Assembly (NCBI GenBank): GCA_010906965.1
Contig: JAAFHB010000001.1
Coordinates: 1-64,000 of the forward strand
Reading direction: 5' to 3'
From: Mariniphaga sp.
Lineage (GTDB): Bacteria; Bacteroidota; Bacteroidia; Bacteroidales; Prolixibacteraceae
Length of the DNA stretch: 64,000 nt
Shown: in pieces, positions 1 to 7,424 of the stretch
How positions within the stretch are numbered: position 1 is the first letter of the stretch
How the letters are laid out: every line of letters begins with the position of its first letter
Notes under the pieces: generated by a model
What the model was told of the DNA's origin: nothing
The model's input: only the letters and a program-made list of their open reading frames with translations
The model's database searches: none
Program-made: the position numbers and the translations under genes

Positions 1-262
1 CATAGCCTAATTGTCGAACTCAATGGTTTTAAGTTTAAAGATTTATTTCCGGTAAAAAAAATCTCCCATCTGATGCAACAGAGTTGGTACATTAACTCCT
101 TTTATATTAATTGATTTCATTAATTTTTAGCACAAAGAAAATTCCTATATGTGTGAAAGATGTAACCCTTTTTAGTCACGGTGTAATACGACCCAGCAAA
201 ACTGGTCTTATTTTTGCATGGTTCTAAGATAAGTAATAAAATATAAATTAAAATTCAAGGAT

Positions 263-886
263 ATGAAAGCTTTAAAATTACTCACTTTGGGCTTTATGCT
301 GTTTTTAGCAGGCGCAGTTCAGGCACAAGTTTCAGTTCGTTTTAACATAGGAGTGCAACCACAATGGGCTCCTGTAGGCTACGAAAATACGCGTTATTAC
401 TACTTGCCGGATGTGGAGTCTTATTATGACGTTGATAATTCCTTGTTCGTTTACTACGAAGGAAATTCATGGGTGCATCGTAGTTATCTTCCCAGACGAT
501 ACCGGAATTACGATTTGTACGGCGGTTATAAGGTTGCGATGAGAGATTATCGCGGAAACATGCCATACTATAAACACTGGGAGTATAGAGACCGTTACTC
601 ATATGGCAGGAACAGGACCATTCAAAGAACGATTGGCCATCGTCCCGGAAGAGAATATTACAACGATAGAAATGATCGCGAAAGAAACCAGGTTAACAGA
701 GGTCGTTACTATAGAATTGACGGCAATGACGGACGAGGTGATAACAGGTACGACAAACGCGGTTATGAAAGAAATCAAAGATTTGAGCGTGATCACGACA
801 ATGGAAAGTATAACAGAAATCGTAACAATGGCTATGATCATCATGATAACAGAAACAAAAACAAGAAAAAAGATCACGATCATTAA
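263..886 (+). CDS. Secreted basic low-complexity protein, function unknown
   Basis: A 207-residue protein with a clear signal peptide over about residues 1-21 (hydrophobic core LLTLGFMLFLAGA, cleavage after VQA), so it is exported. Residues 22-110 are tyrosine-rich. The C-terminal half is very rich in Arg, Asn, Asp, Tyr, Lys and His and ends in a KKKDHDH tail. I see no catalytic motif, membrane segment or lipobox. Short secreted proteins of this composition are common in Bacteroidota and usually remain hypothetical. The ATG follows an AAGG element by two bases, supporting this start. The gene stands alone on the plus strand and is followed by a terminator-like hairpin. The high charge and repetitive composition suggest an envelope or nucleic-acid/polyanion-binding role, but that is speculation. 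Confidence 0.75.
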   Translation: MKALKLLTLGFMLFLAGAVQAQVSVRFNIGVQPQWAPVGYENTRYYYLPDVESYYDVDNSLFVYYEGNSWVHRSYLPRRYRNYDLYGGYKVAMRDYRGNMPYYKHWEYRDRYSYGRNRTIQRTIGHRPGREYYNDRNDRERNQVNRGRYYRIDGNDGRGDNRYDKRGYERNQRFERDHDNGKYNRNRNNGYDHHDNRNKNKKKDHDH

Positions 887-925
887 CTCACATATTGGTG
901 TTAAATAATTGTCGTTTAAAATAAA

Positions 926-970
926 GAGGCGGCCTCAAAAGTGAAATTTGAGACGGCTTCATTTTTTTTA
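926..970 (+). terminator. Probable rho-independent terminator
   Basis: An imperfect inverted repeat (GAGGCGGCCTCAAA at 926-939 against TTTGAGACGGCTTC at 947-960, with one G-T wobble and two mismatches) is followed directly by ATTTTTTTTA. It lies 40 bases after the stop codon at 886 and fits a terminator of that gene. Confidence 0.6.
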
Positions 971-1065
971 TTGTACCAGGATATCGCAATTCAGCAGAAC
1001 TTAATTTTTCTGACAACCAATATCATCTAAGATAAGTAATTAGAATAATATAATGCCACATTTCA

Positions 1066-1254
1066 CTAATGTCCACTAAAAGTTAAAAAAAATTCTTTGA
1101 AATTGTTGTATGAAATAAAAAGCTGACCACTCATCCAGCCTGTAACCAGACCAACGACCAATTTAATGTTGTACTTCTGCGCCAGATCGGCAAATTGACG
1201 AAAATGAGCCAAAGCTTCAACACTCACCCCATCTATTATCTGTACTATAATCAA
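1066..1254 (-). pseudogene. GH5-like glycoside hydrolase fragment
   Basis: A 62-codon open frame whose only start is a TTG overlapping the stop of the upstream hydrolase gene. Residues 12-50 read as the beginning of a TIM-barrel hydrolase: AHFRQFADLAQKYNIKLVVG followed by LVTGWMSGQLF. From memory this resembles secreted GH5-type cellulase/mannanase proteins of Bacteroidota, where the helix after the second barrel strand precedes a TGWMSG(R/Q)(L/M)F loop. Signal peptide, catalytic glutamates and the rest of the barrel are absent, so this is a relic rather than an enzyme. The family assignment rests on one short motif and is tentative; that the segment was once coding is more secure. Confidence 0.45.
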
Positions 1255-3155
1255 TTCAGAATATAACTTTTTGGCTTGATGGTTTTATCATCAAAGATAT
1301 ATTCAGTATCCCCAAAATTTACCACCACTTTCTTTCCTGAAGAAAAAACCGATTCCTGAACCTTGTGATCGTCGGTTATAAAACTGTGCGAAACCAACTC
1401 ATCGTAACCAATTTGCTGCAACCAGGGGCAAACTTTTTTATAACTATCGATAAATGTGTTTTTGTATTCTTCCCAACGCTCACGATCCAGATTCCACAAC
1501 GGAGCATTACCGTAAAGCATGTTGAACAAATCTTTTTTCCACCAGATTTCGGGTGTATGATGGTTGCCGTCTTCCCATCGCCACGAAGTAACCACCGCAT
1601 CGTGATAAACCAATTCGTACAATGGAACACGGGTATATTCATTAATAGAATATTTCAGATAAGTATCATTGGCCACCCTTGTTCCTACCATCTGTGTCGG
1701 ACGAGGATTGCTTTTCCAGTCACCGGTATAATAAATGGTACCCTTTTTCTCGATACCTGAACCCCACCAAGTACGTTGCAACGTCATCATGCCATGTACA
1801 TAGGCAACATGTGCATTTACATATTCGGCTCCCCATTCTCCACCCAGATAAAGCTTGTATTTATCTTCAATGATCTGGTGATTTTTTACCACTGCTTCGG
1901 CAAATTGCTGACGCGTTAAGGGATGATCCTTTGAATAACATTCAAATAACCCATTGGCCTGATAAACATCCAGAAAGAATGTTTCGTGCGGAAATTCCTT
2001 CAGTTTGGCATCTACTTTCCGGTAAATTTCGGGGCGGATGGCTTCGGGACAAGTGGTATGCCCAAACTGGTTGAAATAGGTTTTGCCATCGCTTTTACGG
2101 GCAGCCAACTCGTTAAATTTTCCGGGATAAACAGTATGTGCAAAGCGCATCGGGCCATTCATGTCAATTTTATATGAGGCTGTATCCCTGGTTTTTAAAT
2201 CAGTAAAAAGCTCATATCCACCAGTTGCGAATCCCAATTCCTTCAATTGATTATCAAAGCCAATTTCAGGATATGGTGTATGATTTGCATCCCAAAGTAT
2301 AAGCGCCTTTTCGATACCTGACGATTTTAGTTCTTTGGCAAATTCAACTTTACGCGCTTTATCCCAGACATAAATATGTACCCCACCAATCATTTTATCA
2401 AGTTCCGGAAACCTTTTTTGCTTTTCTTTTAAACTGATCACCTGATTCTTTCCCCAGATGTATTCCCTGTATTTTTTGCATTGAGCCACATATCCGCCTT
2501 TATCGAAAAAATAATAAGTAACTTTTCGCTTATAACCAAATTTTTCCATCGAAGACAACCATATCGGGGAAAAAGTTACCAGTGCGTTTTCGCGTTTTGT
2601 CCGTAAAGCAGCATCATAAGGTGTTTCCAGTATAGCCATGTAACCGGTTTCAAATTTTGTATCCACAACCCCCATCCAGGCCATTGAAAGACCGCCGCCG
2701 CAAAAATAAGTAACTCCATTTCCAAGCGGATAATTCTGATCATCTACCGAAAGCAACATTCCCTCACCATCTGTTTCGAGTAGGTAGTGGTTTTTATCCG
2801 GGGTTTTGAATGCTGCAGGAAAAGCTAATTCTTTCATTGGCATTTTTTCATCAGCTTGAATCATCACTTCTAAATCAGAAGCTTCAGTTAAACGAAATAC
2901 TGCCTTGAAATCAAAAGCTCCGGAAAGGATTACTGTCAACTCATTGCCTTTTTGATTTACTTTTTTTACTCGTATTTGGTTGTCAAAAGGAGCTTGCTCC
3001 CACGCTTTGTTGCAGCGTTTGTCGAAAACTTTTAATAAAGCTGTTTGGTCGTCGAACCGAACTTCCAGATTGGTGTCCGAAAGAATCCAAATATTTGAAT
3101 ATGATATTTTTATCGAAAATAAGAATAGCATAAAAACGAACAATATTTTTTTCAT
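1251..3155 (-). CDS. Secreted glycoside-hydrolase-like protein (GH101/DUF5696-like)
   Basis: A 634-residue protein with a signal peptide (residues 1-20, KKILFVFMLFLFSIKISYS). Residues about 20-230 look like an N-terminal beta-sandwich. Residues about 230-560 look like a TIM barrel, with GGVHIYVWDK, ALILWDANHTPYPEIG, HETFFLDVYQANGLFECYS and LYLGGEWGAEYV. The Asp of FFLDVY and the Glu of GGEWG are candidate catalytic residues. The layout resembles the endo-alpha-N-acetylgalactosaminidase-like (GH101/DUF5696) proteins found in Bacteroidota loci, but substrate cannot be read from sequence. The 5' leader resembles that of the GH105 gene at 16587-18515, suggesting shared control. It is the last intact enzyme gene before the degraded end of the PUL. 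Confidence 0.6.
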   Translation of the reverse strand: MKKILFVFMLFLFSIKISYSNIWILSDTNLEVRFDDQTALLKVFDKRCNKAWEQAPFDNQIRVKKVNQKGNELTVILSGAFDFKAVFRLTEASDLEVMIQADEKMPMKELAFPAAFKTPDKNHYLLETDGEGMLLSVDDQNYPLGNGVTYFCGGGLSMAWMGVVDTKFETGYMAILETPYDAALRTKRENALVTFSPIWLSSMEKFGYKRKVTYYFFDKGGYVAQCKKYREYIWGKNQVISLKEKQKRFPELDKMIGGVHIYVWDKARKVEFAKELKSSGIEKALILWDANHTPYPEIGFDNQLKELGFATGGYELFTDLKTRDTASYKIDMNGPMRFAHTVYPGKFNELAARKSDGKTYFNQFGHTTCPEAIRPEIYRKVDAKLKEFPHETFFLDVYQANGLFECYSKDHPLTRQQFAEAVVKNHQIIEDKYKLYLGGEWGAEYVNAHVAYVHGMMTLQRTWWGSGIEKKGTIYYTGDWKSNPRPTQMVGTRVANDTYLKYSINEYTRVPLYELVYHDAVVTSWRWEDGNHHTPEIWWKKDLFNMLYGNAPLWNLDRERWEEYKNTFIDSYKKVCPWLQQIGYDELVSHSFITDDHKVQESVFSSGKKVVVNFGDTEYIFDDKTIKPKSYILN

Positions 3156-3265
3156 CTGTTTATAATTTGTTTTTTAATTGCCACATGGAACTCGTATATG
3201 AGATATTGACAAACGCCGATCTTCGATTCACCTGTGTTTGTGTTTAACGAACATGCTCGTTTCAT
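3156..3265 (-). promoter_or_regulatory. Conserved 5' leader shared with the GH105 gene
   Basis: Read on the minus strand, this leader contains ATGAAACGAGCATG, then GAGTTCCATGTGG, then an A-rich stretch ending TTATAAACAGATG at the start codon. The leader at 18516-18602 has the same blocks in the same order (ATGAAACGACCATG, GAGTTCCATCTG, TTACAAACAGATG). The space between blocks is not conserved. It could be a shared transcription-factor or post-transcriptional site; its role is not known to me. Confidence 0.45.
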
Positions 3266-3289
3266 AGTCTGATGTTTATAATGGCTTAT

Positions 3290-3622
3290 TTATTTAGAAT
3301 TTCTGAAAACTCCTTTCTCATTTATCCATTCCAGGTTATCCGTTTTATTACCAGATGTTATTTCAGGTATGCCGTATTTATCAAAATCGGCGTAAGCCCA
3401 AGCCAGATATCCAGGTGTTTTGTCCATTGTTATTGATGGAGAAAATGGCAAATCAACGTACATGTAATTAGATGAATAATTCCAATATGAGGTTGTTTTA
3501 TTAACCTCTAAATTGGGCTTAATATGGATAAAGTTACTCATCGGTTTAGACTTGGTCCAACTTTGAGCATAACAAAATGTTATGCTCAAAACCAAAATAA
3601 GGAACGAATACATGAATTCCAT
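3290..3622 (-). CDS. Short secreted hypothetical protein, possibly truncated
   Basis: I place the start at the ATG at 3622, which gives MEFMYSFLILVLSITFCYAQ, a classic signal peptide ending in AQ. A longer reading would begin at 3682 with 20 residues unlike a signal sequence. The mature part is about 90 residues, with YMYVDLPFSPSITMDK and LAWAYADFDKYGIPEITSG; the latter recalls an FG-GAP/VCBS-type repeat (ADFDxDGxPEI). The protein ends abruptly after such a motif, so it may be the N-terminal stump of a longer surface protein in this decayed region. No function can be assigned. Confidence 0.4.
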   Translation of the reverse strand: MEFMYSFLILVLSITFCYAQSWTKSKPMSNFIHIKPNLEVNKTTSYWNYSSNYMYVDLPFSPSITMDKTPGYLAWAYADFDKYGIPEITSGNKTDNLEWINEKGVFRNSK

Positions 3623-3714
3623 TAAAAATAAGCAATCGTATGAATAATGGGGGATGGGTAGTTGCCCAATCACGAACACCAATTTTTTTTAATCCCGTTC
3701 GTAAAGTCCGATTT

Positions 3715-3900
3715 TGATAACTACCAAAACACTTGAACGATTGCGGGAAAGGGGATATGAAGCTTTGCTAACATATTCCGGGAAAATTGCTCCATCCCGA
3801 TGCATCAGGAAATCGCTGTATACGAAAACCTTACGTACAGTGATGTGAAAGCCTCTCCCCGTCAGCTTTCGCTGATGAGGCGGACTATTCGATTATATGC
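3715..3900 (+). mobile_element. Group II intron 3'-end remnant (domains V-VI)
   Basis: The segment CGCTGTATACGAAAACCTTA at 3813-3832 continues into CGTACAGTG. It folds as a short hairpin of the kind seen in group II intron domain V, where a GTAT/GTAC stem carries a GAAA-type loop. It is followed by a second stem, CGTCAGC-TTTC-GCTGATG at about 3860-3877, which would be domain VI. No reverse transcriptase frame remains upstream, so only the 3' tip appears to survive. The call is by resemblance and has not been folded computationally. Confidence 0.45.
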
Positions 3901-3910
3901 TGACTTATTC

Positions 3911-4660
3911 TTACTGCATTACAAAAGACACTGAATTAGTAGGGGCTGTATTCAAATTAGGGAATACCTTTCTTCCTAAATTTAAATCGTCATACTCATT
4001 ACTCCAGAATGAATCACCATAAACTTTCACATAAATTGTTTGTCCGGATAAAAATCCTGCTTTAGATAAATTGGCAGATGTAAGGGTTACTTCCTTGGGA
4101 TTTATTTGAGAAACTAATCCGGGTGAAAAATATGTATAATTTTCAGCACTTACATTTGTTGAGGTTGATAGGAAATACCGAATGTATCTGGTACTTCCAT
4201 TACTTCCGGCAGGATTTGTTGTAATTGACACGACAACATCTTTTCCGATTAGACTTACAATTAAGTTTGTTACTTGTGTTGATGAACTCTGACCCAATGA
4301 AGGTGCGTTGATTATAATGGCAGTAGATCCATTGTTGCTATGTTCTAAACCAAATTTTTTAAATGTACCAAACCCAGATTTCTCATAAGTAAGTGTATAA
4401 GTGCCAAATGGCACATCGATAAGTGTAAATCGCCCATCAACATCTGTAGTAGCTGAAATAACAGATGTGATTCCCACGACCTTCACAGTCATCGCTGATT
4501 TATCTATTTGTATTTTGCCTTCATCATATAAATTAACAGTGCCAATGATGTTAGCTTTTGTAATTGGTGGTGAAGTTGAATCTTTGTCCTTACCACATGA
4601 CGTAATTACTATTATTAACAGTAAAACAACAGTCAAATAATTTAATTTCATACTATTCAA
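3911..4660 (-). CDS. Lipoprotein with carboxypeptidase-regulatory-like domain
   Basis: A 249-residue protein with a lipoprotein signal: hydrophobic YLTVVLLLIIVITSC, the Cys at residue 22 being the lipidation site, followed by GKDKDSTSPP. Residues about 37-115 form a carboxypeptidase-D regulatory-like beta-sandwich (NIIGTVNLYDEGKIQID, ATTDVDGRFTLIDVPFGTYT, KSGFGTFKK). The C-terminal half (about 125-249) looks like a second all-beta domain with no motif I recognise. Acidic residues after the Cys are compatible with surface export in Bacteroidota, though the signal is weak. It sits between degraded hydrolase genes and has no obvious operon partner; a glycan-binding or structural surface role is plausible but unproven. 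Confidence 0.65.
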   Translation of the reverse strand: MNSMKLNYLTVVLLLIIVITSCGKDKDSTSPPITKANIIGTVNLYDEGKIQIDKSAMTVKVVGITSVISATTDVDGRFTLIDVPFGTYTLTYEKSGFGTFKKFGLEHSNNGSTAIIINAPSLGQSSSTQVTNLIVSLIGKDVVVSITTNPAGSNGSTRYIRYFLSTSTNVSAENYTYFSPGLVSQINPKEVTLTSANLSKAGFLSGQTIYVKVYGDSFWSNEYDDLNLGRKVFPNLNTAPTNSVSFVMQ

Positions 4661-4868
4661 TTTTTAAGTTAATTTCTTCATTTGTTTGCATATAGCGACC
4701 AAGGCTAAGCACTGGCGGGTACTTTTGAAAATATTCCGTTCCGGCCAGCAGAATTTTTCTATAAATGTACAATCTCACTCTTCGCAATCATGCGCCCGAT
4801 AGCGTTTAGCCATGGTGTGAATGTCGCAATTTAGGGAAAATAGTTTGGATTTAGTTGTAAAATCCACG

Positions 4869-5646
4869 CTATTTTCCAATATAGTACATAAATGGAACTG
4901 CCTCACCGATTTTAAAGTCCTTCTGCATTTGGGCAAGACTCTCAGCTCCAGAACACATAATGGTAACTTTACCTACCGTGATATTACTTACTTTACCATT
5001 GTATTTCTTCAAAATAGCTTGAAGCGATGCTACCAATTGCGGTCCCATAGTTGCTTTTACCTCGATTACATCTTTATGAGTTCCATCAGGTACTAATGAT
5101 TTAATTGATTCACCGTTGCTGACTCGCAGCCCTACGGGAATAACCTTCGGTCAATTAACTCCTGAAGGCATGACACTTGCTGACTCTACGCCGGGAATTT
5201 TTAAATTTTGGAGATTCGTTTTCAATGCGATATCTTCCATGGCAGCTTTGGTTGCTTTTCCGCCTTTATTCAAAACCTGGATCTGCGATTCGTATTCCAT
5301 CTGGTTTTCGGTAATTTTACCCTTGGCGGTAATTTTGTTTCCTGAAACAGAAATTGCAGCCTGATGCGCATCGGCGAGTCGAATTTTTCCTGAAATCATT
5401 CCTTTTTTGCTGGCGGTGAGGCGTAACACAATGACTTTATCAGGATAACTGGCAAAGCATTCGCGCAGGTAGTTTACGCCATTTGATTTAAAACTTACCC
5501 GATGAACAGCTTCATTCAAATCCAGCTTCAAGCCATTTTGAGGCCGGTTTAACATACCACAATTTCAAATTGTCAGATTTCGGTTCCTTACAAAATGAGA
5601 ATATCGGCGATGCAAAAAATATAAGAAGGAAAAGATACTTATTCAT
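4869..5646 (-). pseudogene. GH95 alpha-L-fucosidase relic fused to an unidentified C-terminus
   Basis: From the ATG at 5646 a lipoprotein-like signal (NKYLFLLIFFASPIFSFCK) leads into SDNLKLWYVKPASKWLEA, the characteristic start of GH95 fucosidases. The frame then stops. A second frame, open from 5555, takes up at GLKLDLNEAVHRVSF and continues through GVNYLRECFASYPDKVIVLR, an internal part of the same N-terminal GH95 domain. About 100 residues are missing between the blocks, with a frameshift at the junction. After QIQVLNKGGK the GH95 similarity ends. A different sequence follows, interrupted by an in-frame TGA at 5151-5153, and ends with VPFMYYIGK before TAG at 4869. No GH95 catalytic domain exists here. 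The unit is dead as a fucosidase. Confidence 0.75.
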
Positions 5647-5652
5647 TGTATG

Positions 5653-7371
5653 TTATTTTTCGTTCTCAGTTCGAATTAATGGTACCGCCACGTTAAACGA
5701 CATCGTTTGCGCCTTATCGGCCCTTGTTGCCCCGTACAAATATTTAGGCACCCCTTTTTCAAGATAAAGACAGGGCCGTTCTAGTTTCGAACCGCCGGCA
5801 ACCCCGCCTTCCCAGTAAAATGTACTTCCAAATACTTTCGGGTGTTTGGCCGGTTGCCAGTCGGTGTAACGATTTTCGAGAAAAAGATTTCCGTATTCAT
5901 TAAAAAAATGATACCCACCTCTCCTTCCTGCTGTTACGTCGAGGTTAAAAACAACCTGCTGGTTGGTTGCCAGACTTACTTTATCCAGAAACTTCCTAAA
6001 ATTGAGTTCAGCCATTTTGTCGGGCTGGCTTACTCCGTCAATTTTGAAGGTTCGGATGCCGTATTTTTGGTAAAGGCCAATCAGCGCATCGGCATCTTTT
6101 TCCCAGTTTTCGTTGCTGTTGTCGCGGCTTGGATTGTACCAAAGACAAACTTCGATACCCAACTCTTTTCCTTTTTTCACAACAGGTTCAAGCCCGTTGG
6201 GAAACCGTTCAGGATGCGGTTCCCAATATTTGGGATTATTCCAGATTGATTCGAGCGAACCGCCTTTAAATGCCGAATTGGAAGATTGCCCCAACTGCCA
6301 GCCATCGTCGAGCTGAAAATGTGTAATTCCCAGTTTGGCGCATTCTTCGAGTTCGGACATGGCAAAACTTTCACACACCCGGCTATCTTGTCCGCGGTCG
6401 CCCCAGGTGTTCATCAACACCATTTCGTCGCGGCCAGACTCAAGTATCCGGAGATTTTTCTGATAATTGCGCAACGCTATCACCCCGTTCTTTTTGTTGC
6501 CCGAATATATACCGGTAACAAAACCATACCCACGTTTCCATTCATTCGGGTTCAAGTCGTCTGGGTTGAGCCCAATTCCCACTGCACGAAAAACGCCGTT
6601 TTCGGTAATAAAGTCGCTACCAGGATAAGCCAACTGTACATTGGAAGTGGGAGCTTCTTTCAGGATAAACACGCCATTATCAGTCGCATTGTCATAAGCA
6701 AAAAGCATATTTTCCCGATAAAAATTGGGTCGGTATGAGAGAGCGCGGACACTCTTTACCAGGTTATTGAAACGGTCGGTCACATCGAAAAATTCTACCG
6801 CATTGAGCTGCCAATGGTGGCCGCGCAGTTCGATTTTTTCGAGTACCGGGGCATTGCTGCCCGAATTACTACCGGTCAGTTTATCAAGGTTCACCATGTC
6901 GGCCAGGTTGGTTCCTGACTGAACCCAACTATTGGCAGACTCGCCCCTGAAATACAGATCGCAGGCAATCGCCGGACAGTTGGGGTACAAACGGAACACC
7001 CGCATGACCTCCAGCTTGCCGAGTGAATAAATTATTTCGGCTTCCAGATGCGCCGGGGCAATCGAAGTTGCGGCAACTAATTTCGGGCTAAAAACTGCAT
7101 TTTCAACTTTTTCTGTTTCGCCTGGCAAAGCCAGATCAGGCTTTTTGCTGTTCATCTGCTAGACTTTATCCTTGGCTTTATCGGTTAACGAATGGGTGAT
7201 GATGTTTCCCCCGTTCCACTGGTAAGTCGGCGAAATACGGGAGTTTTCAAGTGTCAGTACATCGTTTTCGAGCCTCGATGAACAATCGGAATAAACTGTT
7301 TTATTTTGAGCGTATGTGGATAGTGCCAAAAGGACGGCCACCACCAGGAGTAATTGTGAAATGAGTTTCAT
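5653..7371 (-). pseudogene. GH36 alpha-galactosidase, amber-interrupted and 3'-replaced
   Basis: One continuous frame from a signal peptide at 7371 (KLISQLLLVVAVLLALSTYAQ) to 5653, broken only by TAG at 7159-7161. The break falls between KAKDKV and QMNSKKPDLAL, where a Trp (TGG) would fit. Downstream are GH36 hallmarks: LMNTWGDRGQDSR, ITHFQLDDGWQ, EVCLWYNPS and RTFKIDG, whose Asp is the expected nucleophile. The text is normal up to NEYGNLFLENRYTDW. There the usual C-terminal third is missing, replaced by about 65 residues (PAKHPKVFGSTFYWEGG, SKLERPCLYLEKGVPKYLYG, SFNVAVPL) that look like the end of a GH117/GH43-like protein. It ends 7 bases before the GH95 relic. A partial product could start at the ATG at 7155 but would lack export and the C-terminal domain. 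Confidence 0.75.
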
Positions 7372-7424
7372 TAATTTAGTTTTTTTGCTCCTAAATATAG
7401 TTTATTCGGTCAAACAAATTTGAA

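Noticed and set aside
599-908. Overlapping frames on both strands across the basic secreted protein
   Set aside because: They are low-complexity by-products of the Arg/Asn/Asp-rich gene at 263-886 and lack signal or domain features.
4821-5096. Plus-strand 91-codon frame
   Set aside because: It lies opposite the protein-like minus-strand tail of the GH95 relic, which has the better coding character.
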